From Asterias rubens (taxonomy: Eukaryota > Echinodermata > Asteroidea > Forcipulatida > Asteriidae), in contig NC_047062.1 in assembly GCF_902459465.1 (NCBI RefSeq), positions 16,623,994 through 16,687,993 of the forward strand: 64,000 nucleotides of DNA, read 5' to 3'. Shown here piece by piece: positions 57,587 to 64,000 of this stretch. Under the pieces are notes generated by a model. That model did not search any database, was not told the DNA's origin, and saw nothing but the letters and a program-made list of their open reading frames with translations. The stretch's first letter is position 1, and each line of letters opens with the position of its first letter. A program made the position numbers and the translations under genes.

Positions 57587-60500
57587 TTATGACGATGTCA
57601 CGTCTGGTCGCATGGAGGTCCTGACATTGGCCATTATCTGATCCAACTCCTTCTCATAATCATCTACTGATGAAGACGACGTTGCTATAGCAACCAAAAA
57701 GAGAAAACAAAATATTACAATTAACATTCATTGTGGGCATAAATTAATAAAATTCTTATATTTCTTATCTGCTGTGGAATAACACAAGATCTCTGAGATG
57801 TTTATAAATTAAAACCTTACAGGTTAAATAACATGTGTCAGTAAAACATAAAAGCTGCTGAGTTTGTGCAATCAGCTTTTAATCGATTTCAGCTTTAATC
57901 AAGCTTTATCATAAAATAAAAAAAACACAACAATACTTCTTGCGGGCAATGCAGCATTTTTAATCTGTTGCCATGCCAACCTAATAATGGCTCAATGGCC
58001 ACAACGACAATCAAAACATGCGGCCAATGACTACAAAAGAGAAATTATAGACATATCCTGACAATATGCAATGAGTTGGACATTTTGATCTGTTGTAGAC
58101 AGTGTATGGTAATAGCAGTCAACAACTGTGTCCCCATCATATTGAACTGGTAAGCATGAATACCATGTCTTCTGCTAAATTTTGCATCGCATAAACAGGT
58201 TACCAGCGGTTACTATAGGCCGTTTGTGTTTTGTTTGTGTGACTGGTTCTCTGCTAAATCATGCTTAGAAAAACAGTTATGCTTAGTAAGAATTAGTACT
58301 ATTTGTTCAAGTTTAGTTCCGCCTTAACACAGAAATTGTAAAGCATTCTCTGCAAATGCTTCTGAATCACATGACACAAGCAAACCTTGACCAAACTTCA
58401 TGGAGATGCTTAAGCAGAAAATATTGCTTAACAATTTTCTACTAAGCAGAATAAGCAGAATACCAGTCACAAACGGTGTATGTGACATGGTGTTTCGAAT
58501 GATAACCTTATTCTGGTAAGCAAATTTTGTTGGTGCTTAGCTACTTGTTGTGCTTAGGCAGTTACGCAAAATTGGGCCCTGAATGCAAACTTACTTTAAC
58601 TGATATTCAAAATATGTGAAAATTTAAGAAAACTGTTTTAAAACTCTTCATTTTGTGATAAATTATTCTAGTTGTTCATATACATACCATCTTTTTCACT
58701 AACAGGTTCGGACAACACTTCACTCTCTGTGTTTGTCTGGTGCCCTGGCTCTACAGAGCCATTGAATAAGCCGGCAGTCTGACTGTCACCACTCCCAAGC
58801 ACATTGAGTGGATCTGTGAGAAAACTTGCCTTCTCATTGGTGGATATTGTTGGTGGACTGAAGTCAGATTTCGTTGCGGTCGAGTCAACATCGAGACTCG
58901 ACGATTCTGCCAGGGGTTCGTTATTTACACTTGGGATGTCAAGAGACTGCTCTGCAGCAGAGTTCAAGTCCGAGTCTACATTGGTTAATGGTGTGTTACT
59001 TGGGAAATCGGCAAAAGGTCCGTGTCCCATGACCATGGTGGCATGAGAGAGGATGAGAGGAGAGGCGGGCGCCATTGCAGCGTGCAAGGGATGAGTCAGA
59101 AGATGAATGCTGTTAGCTACAGGCAGGTCAGACGGGGAGTCAAGGTCATCCTTGTAGTCTCTCCTCAAGAAGTTATCGTTGCTTAAAGGATGAGGAGGGT
59201 GTTGCATAGCCTCCGTCTTTGTGCTGCTATCAGTATCATTCCTGGAAGACATTTGGGAGGTGGTTCTCACCGAGACATCCCCATCGAAACTCACCAAGTT
59301 CAGAGGGTCATTGTTTGCGGTAGTCGCCTCCGTCTCCACAGGCAGGGACGACGGATCAGCGACATATTTCACATTGAGAGTTCTAGGGTTCAATCTCGTT
59401 GTCGGACTCTGAGGTCCGTTATCTGGTACCTCAGACTCTTGAATGATGTCAGCGTCACCTTTCATTGTCCCATTGGTTTGCTGAGTGTTCGACGACTCGT
59501 CGCCCTCTTGCGGCGAGGAGTTGGTCGGCCGAGGTTTCAGCGGCTCACCTAAGCGATTGAGTTCTCGGTTCCGTTGAATATGTCCGCTGAGTTCACTGTG
59601 GAGGCTTTTCTGAAGATCCTCATACCCTCGCATCTAACAAAAAATTAATTGTCGGAGGAAAAAAAATTAGAATGATACCAGAGAAAATGTTTCTTATTTT
59701 ATCGACAGTATTTTTTTAACAATCAAGTAAGGAAACTGACTGGGTAAATTTGTAAATAATCTTAGATTGACCAAACATTTTTTTTGGAGAACATAATAAT
59801 GTAAGAGAGGTTTCAGCATGTTATACAGTCCAACCCAAACCCAAACCATAACCCAAACTCTAAGCCTAACCCTAACTCTGATCCAATCCCCAATCTTACC
59901 CGTAACCATCACTTTAACCCTACCCAGCATAATATATGTTAAACCCATACTAAAGAGGCAACCAACCAAAAGCAAGTTAACTCAAGTACAGAACATCAGC
60001 ACTACAACCTCAACGTTGTGGCTTTTGAAATATGCATCAGTCAATGCGTTTACCACAAATTTGTTTTAAAAACTTAAACAACTCTTGAATGAGTTACTTT
60101 AAAATAACCTGAAACAAAAATACAGTGAACATGGAAAAATGTTATCACACACATCCCCCGGCAGTTCAGACATTCCGAACATATACAGGGGAAAAAACCC
60201 AAATCTGGTTATGCCCCACTCTCAGTCGGTTGGCAAAGGCTTCATGTGGAGTATGTAATCCACTCACTAGTGACATTCTAAATCTAATCGCATCATTTTT
60301 ATCAAGCATCGGGGACGAGAAATGCAGCGCAGTAAAACAGAGCGAGAGCACAAGGGACCTTGAAACATTCAAGAATCAATTCCTTTTTTCCAACTCATTT
60401 TGTTGGTATACGTGTGGTTGTTGGATTCTGAATACACTTGTAGTATGATCCCTGCATTCACTAGTCATAGGTCTGTTTCCACAAGGTGTGTGGTCAGTGC

Positions 60501-61681
60501 TCACTCCATATGCATTCATTCAGCAGCTTCAACCCTTCATTTTTAACAGTATTCACTATTTACGTTAAGACGGTGTTAAAGATACTTATCTGAAAGCAAT
60601 GTTCAAAAACAAATAGATTCACAATAGTTACTAAGTGGTCAACTAAATACAAAAAAGATCAAATTATAAATGAGATGTGACAAGAGAGGAGAGAAAATAT
60701 ATTTCAAGACAAATGTATTGTAAGGCCAAAGTTCATTGAGCTGCTTTAGCACAAAGTCAAGTTTAATAGATAGATTGAACAAAAGTTGTTATAAATCCTT
60801 CACTGGGGAAATAAAATGCATATGACAAAGAAACGTACTTATACAATACGGATCAGTAACGAAATTATACGCATTAAAAAAATGCACAATAATAAAATAT
60901 CATTCAAATAACAGTTTACATCACACACACATTAAGTAAAATTAGCTAAATATTTGTTACAATTAATAAAATAACACATTACACTTTTGGTTTCCAGAAC
61001 AATAAGGTTCACAGCCAAAATACTAGCTCATACCATTTGTTACTCATTTCCTGCAAAATTGTTGCTTCATTGAGAAATTTTCAGCAGTATTTCTGCTCAA
61101 GCAGCTTTATTGAAACTGAGTAAAATTTCTCACACATAAAAATACTACAAACCAGGTTTCTGCTAATTGGAATAAAATAACTACCCTGGAAAAAGTGATT
61201 TCTTTATTATGTTTAGATAATATTTGGTGCTTTAAATCAGCTCTTTGAATTGGGCTACAATTTCAAAGGAAATCCTCAAATTTCATCAAAATTGAAGCCC
61301 AATTTGGAAGTAATTGGAGCCCAACACGAACAAAAGACCAAGGGAAACCATTTGAGAACCATTTTTTAATTTGATTAGAAACAACATGAGTATGAGGATG
61401 TCCACTGTGACAACCAATTGGTTGTTGCCAGCTTGATATTTATATCCCCTTGTGGGAGTTTGCCGAGTTCCCTTGTTGGGAAGATCATCTAAACAAACAG
61501 ACAGACAAACAAACCTGTTCTCGTTTGACCTCTCTATCCAGGTCAAGACGTAGCAGTACTTTATTGACCTTCATGGCGTAGGACAGCGCCATCAGACCGC
61601 CGGTTCGCACTTCATTCTCCCGCAGATCTAGCCTGACTAACTGCCAGTTGTCTGCGACGAATTCTGCCAGTGCGACTGTGC
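57587..61681 (-). CDS. PPP1R37: PPP1R37-like leucine-rich-repeat PP1 regulator, last three coding exons
   Basis: PPP1R37 (LRRC68) is a leucine-rich-repeat protein that binds and inhibits protein phosphatase 1. Exons on the - strand, in transcript order, are 61681-61515, 59633-58688 and 57684-57587 (TAA at 57589-57587). Donors and acceptors fit and phases agree (2 nt carried in, then phase 0, then phase 1). The first exon encodes the last repeat, LVRLDLRENEVRTGGLMALS, and the LLRLDLDRE segment, very like the vertebrate protein. Exon 2 opens with YEDLQKSLHSELSGHIQRNR, matching the post-repeat helix, then a long disordered acidic Ser/Thr/Pro tail. The last exon gives a short charged helix, VDDYEKELDQIMANVR. 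ATG at 59633 is an internal Met right after the acceptor, not a start. I see no clear RVxF PP1-docking motif in this part. Upstream repeat exons are outside or unrecognised. Confidence 0.87.
58392..58580. mobile_element. GGGCCCAATTTCAT foldback family, copy in PPP1R37 intron
   Basis: GAGATGCTTAAGCAGAAAAT at the left and AAAATTGGGCCCTG at the right. Confidence 0.65.
59826..59945 (-). repeat. Degenerate telomere-like CCTAA repeat
   Basis: AACCCAAACCCAAACC followed by many CTAACC and AACCCT variants, reading TTAGGG-like on the - strand. PPP1R37 intron. Confidence 0.6.
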
Positions 61682-61967
61682 CTGAGTTAACAGAAAACAT
61701 ACAATTTCGGTTTCAATGTTTGACCTGTTTTGTGTGTTTTTTTTTGTTTTTAATTCTGGGAACAATGGGAGACAAATTTATTATTGGCCACAAAGCCCAA
61801 ACAAGAAATAAACAAACCAATGTGAGATAGTTTCTATGTTGATACAAAAATGTTTGGCTCTCACAACATTCACAGCCACTGGATGTCGTCACAAGTGCCA
61901 CAGCGCCCCCAATGAGGTAAACATAATTTACATCATTGGCTGACAATTGCGTTTCAACCCAAATAAA

Positions 61968-62245
61968 CTTCCACCAGGGGCAAGTTGCCACCTACTTCTT
62001 GGGCTGAAACAGGGTTACCCCCTTCACAGTCTGTAAGAAAGCAGGCATGGGTATCGTCCACTAGGACCCTCGCTGGTCACTAGAGCAGAATTCTCTGCCT
62101 TCCCAACTTGTTATCAAGCCATTATGGTTAAGTGCCTTGCTATAGGGCTTAAGTGTCATGACCGGGTATTGAACCCACACTCTGCTGCTGACAACATCAG
62201 AGCTTGGGTTCAGTGAACTAGATCGCTCAGCTAAGACAGCCATTG
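61968..62245 (-). repeat. tRNA-derived SINE, family 2, copy 2
   Basis: Same body and head order as the copy at 11905-12220, including AACCCACACTCTGCTGCTGA. Confidence 0.7.
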
Positions 62246-62351
62246 ATATGACACAATTTAAGTGAGTGAATTATTGAATATTGTATTCCCAAAGCGAAGA
62301 GTGGGGTGTACAGTTTCTTGTAAAGTAGCAGCTTCAGTGATCTGCAAATCT

Positions 62352-62374
62352 TGTTGATGATGATGATGATGATG
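62352..62374 (+). repeat. GAT microsatellite
   Basis: Seven consecutive GAT units. Confidence 0.9.
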
Positions 62375-62779
62375 ACTCTCATTGAACAAATTACCTGTGG
62401 GATTATTGCTATGGTTATGAGTGAGAAGCAATCAAAGCAAGATCTCCCTTGATGCTTGGTATTATAAACACATTCTCACTGATTAAAAACCACAATTTTT
62501 GTTTTTCCCCCACTTTTTTTTTTTTATCTAATAAAATTGTTTAGAGAAAACCAACTTTCAAGGTGCATACTAGAACCATTTTTTTTCTGTGAAATATTTC
62601 CCTCTGAAATGCAATCATATTCAAGAAAACTGTATCTGAAATCCTAAAAAAAAATGCATCTGCTGATTTAAGTTCTTACAATCAAAACTAAGGACAGTGC
62701 ATTTACAAGCTGAAAATTGAGCATGGTTTTTCACTATTTTCTGCTGGCTGGCGCAATGGCTTAAACACACATTCATAAA

Positions 62780-63172
62780 TACCTCAGACAGTTTCGCTAT
62801 TCCTATTGGTGGTGAGCGCGTCTTGTGGGTGTGTATAAACCTTTGTTTATGACCGGTAAAAAGTGTTAATTTATGGGCGTGACACGCGACCTTGCACCTG
62901 TTCTTATAAGACAGTTTTGTTCATTCCTATTGGTCGAGAGCAACGGCTGAAACAGTTGTGCCACATCACGCGATACGCGCGACGCGCATAGCATTCCCTT
63001 ATAAGGAGTTGTTAACCCGAGGGCCTTGACTGGGCCTTACCATTTCATAGCTGGAGGGGTGTTGTGTTTAAAGAAATCATTTAACACTTATAATTTTTGC
63101 ATTTATTTTACTTTTTGACCAAAAAGTGATGATGTTTTTGACCGAAAAGGTATTTATGAATGGGAATCAAAG
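62780..63172 (+). repeat. Dispersed repeat, copy 2
   Basis: Same order of blocks as 765-1035, with an extra segment near 63015-63125. A hairpin element follows directly. Confidence 0.8.
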
Positions 63173-63185
63173 TGTGTTGAATCGG

Positions 63186-63295
63186 TTTTCAACTAGTGGT
63201 TTACACCCGCCAAGGCCTGGTTCTTTATAATTTCGTCTCGGTAAAATTATCAAGAACCAGGCCTCGTTGGAATTAAACCACTAGTTGAAAACCTC
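63186..63295. repeat. Long hairpin, about 45-bp arms
   Basis: TTTTCAACTAGTGGTTTA and GGCCTGGTTCTT occur again as inverse complements at the other end. Confidence 0.8.
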
Positions 63296-64000
63296 TTCAC
63301 CACACATTGATTCCCTTATTTTCAAAGGTTTGTCATTTCATGTCTACAGTTTTACACACAACTCCTGAACACTGTCTGCGACTATTTTGTAAGCTCTACC
63401 AATTCTGCATAATACATTCAGTATATACAGTAATCCATTAGCTAATGTAACATGGACTTATGCGACACATTTCAAGTTAACTTGACACCCCCCCGAGTGT
63501 CTCTACTTGCGTCAAACAATTATAAGTACGTCTTTCAGCTGAATGTAAGTCTAAACCAGCCAAGTTGATTTGAGTGGCTGTATGGATGGAAATCTGTGAA
63601 TCCAATAAAAGAGTTAATGTTTTCCCGGATGGCGTCAACTGATGAATCCAGCCGCATGGTAACTGGAATCTTTTTAATTCATGTTTACTTTACCAGAGGT
63701 CTTCGTCACCATGTAGAATGGCAACAGACTACTCTCCCATTAAATTGTAGACTTACGTCTTGATTTAGTAGGATTCCCCACTGTATCAGAATGTCCAGAT
63801 TAACACTGACATTCTACTGAATCTGGATAACGGGATTTTCAGTTTTTAAAAATTGTCGGGTGCACGCCAAAAAGGGCATGACAAATTGGGCATAAAACAA
63901 AATACTTAGAATTATATTCAACATAACAGGGGAAAACGGTTTTCATAGTCAGAGAGATTTCCAAATTTGTTCATCAGAATATGGAAGATTTGTTTATTTT

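Larger units (their letters stand above)
61682..64000. other. Probable PPP1R37 intron
   Basis: No leucine-rich-repeat exon with a matching phase is found upstream of the 61681 acceptor. The interval contains a SINE (61968-62245), a GAT microsatellite (62352-62374), a dispersed repeat (62780-63172) and a hairpin element (63186-63295). Confidence 0.45.

Noticed and set aside
59631-59633. ATG at 59633 as the start of a separate 321-residue protein
   Set aside because: It lies directly after a TTGTTAG acceptor and continues the PPP1R37 frame from the exon ending at 61515. The frame's apparent end at 58668 also runs past a good GTATGT donor at 58687.
62380-62450. Possible upstream PPP1R37 exon ending at a GTAATT donor on the - strand
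   Set aside because: The phase would fit, but the translated residues do not resemble the expected leucine-rich repeat.
63690-63750. Possible upstream PPP1R37 exon ending at a GTAAAG donor on the - strand
   Set aside because: A stop codon lies close upstream and the residues do not match the repeat preceding the 61681 exon.
1-64000. Bacterial-type systems such as CRISPR arrays or operons
   Set aside because: Spliced genes, SINEs and LTR elements show nuclear animal DNA. No regularly spaced direct repeats with unique spacers are present.

Overview
This is a 64 kb window of animal nuclear DNA. It is AT-rich and has spliced genes with GT-AG introns, tRNA-derived SINEs, many short inverted-repeat elements and one retrotransposon. 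The gene content is metazoan. The dense foldback families (one flanked by TTAA, one starting GGGCCCAATTTCAT) look to me like echinoderm DNA, most likely a sea star. That taxonomic call rests on recall and I could not test it.

Layout. (1) At 2308-7294 on the + strand lie the last seven coding exons of seipin (BSCL2); the 5' exons are not in the window. A long candidate 3' UTR runs to about 10.8 kb. (2) At 17284-12241 on the - strand is a complete five-exon PIGF gene (GPI-anchor synthesis), tail to tail with seipin. (3) At 18985-22166 on the + strand is a two-exon gene for an unrecognised 271-residue acidic, serine-rich protein, head to head with PIGF. (4) At 23846-30989 is a complete BEL/Pao LTR retrotransposon. 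Its LTRs are 478 bp and look identical, its target-site duplication is CTTGC, and it has one uninterrupted gag-pol frame of 2024 codons. (5) At 31198-45290 on the + strand is a complete 20-exon SCFD1 (Sly1) gene encoding 641 residues. Its start codon is only 209 bp from the retrotransposon edge. (6) At 61681-57587 on the - strand are the last three coding exons of a PPP1R37-type leucine-rich-repeat protein; its upstream exons are outside or unseen.

The host genes are unrelated housekeeping functions: lipid-droplet biogenesis, GPI-anchor assembly, ER-Golgi SNARE control and PP1 regulation. I see no operon-like logic. The rest is introns, UTRs and repeats: at least six copies of one TTAA-flanked MITE, more than ten copies of a second foldback family, several SINE families, a LINE 3' fragment and several single palindromic elements.

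The observations most worth following are the apparently fresh BEL insertion just upstream of SCFD1, the YVDN variant of its reverse-transcriptase box, a duplicated exon end with its splice donor in SCFD1 intron 13, foldback elements with a tRNA-like core, an array of palindromic units with octamer-like cores at 23.2-23.7 kb, and a duplicated acidic tail in seipin.
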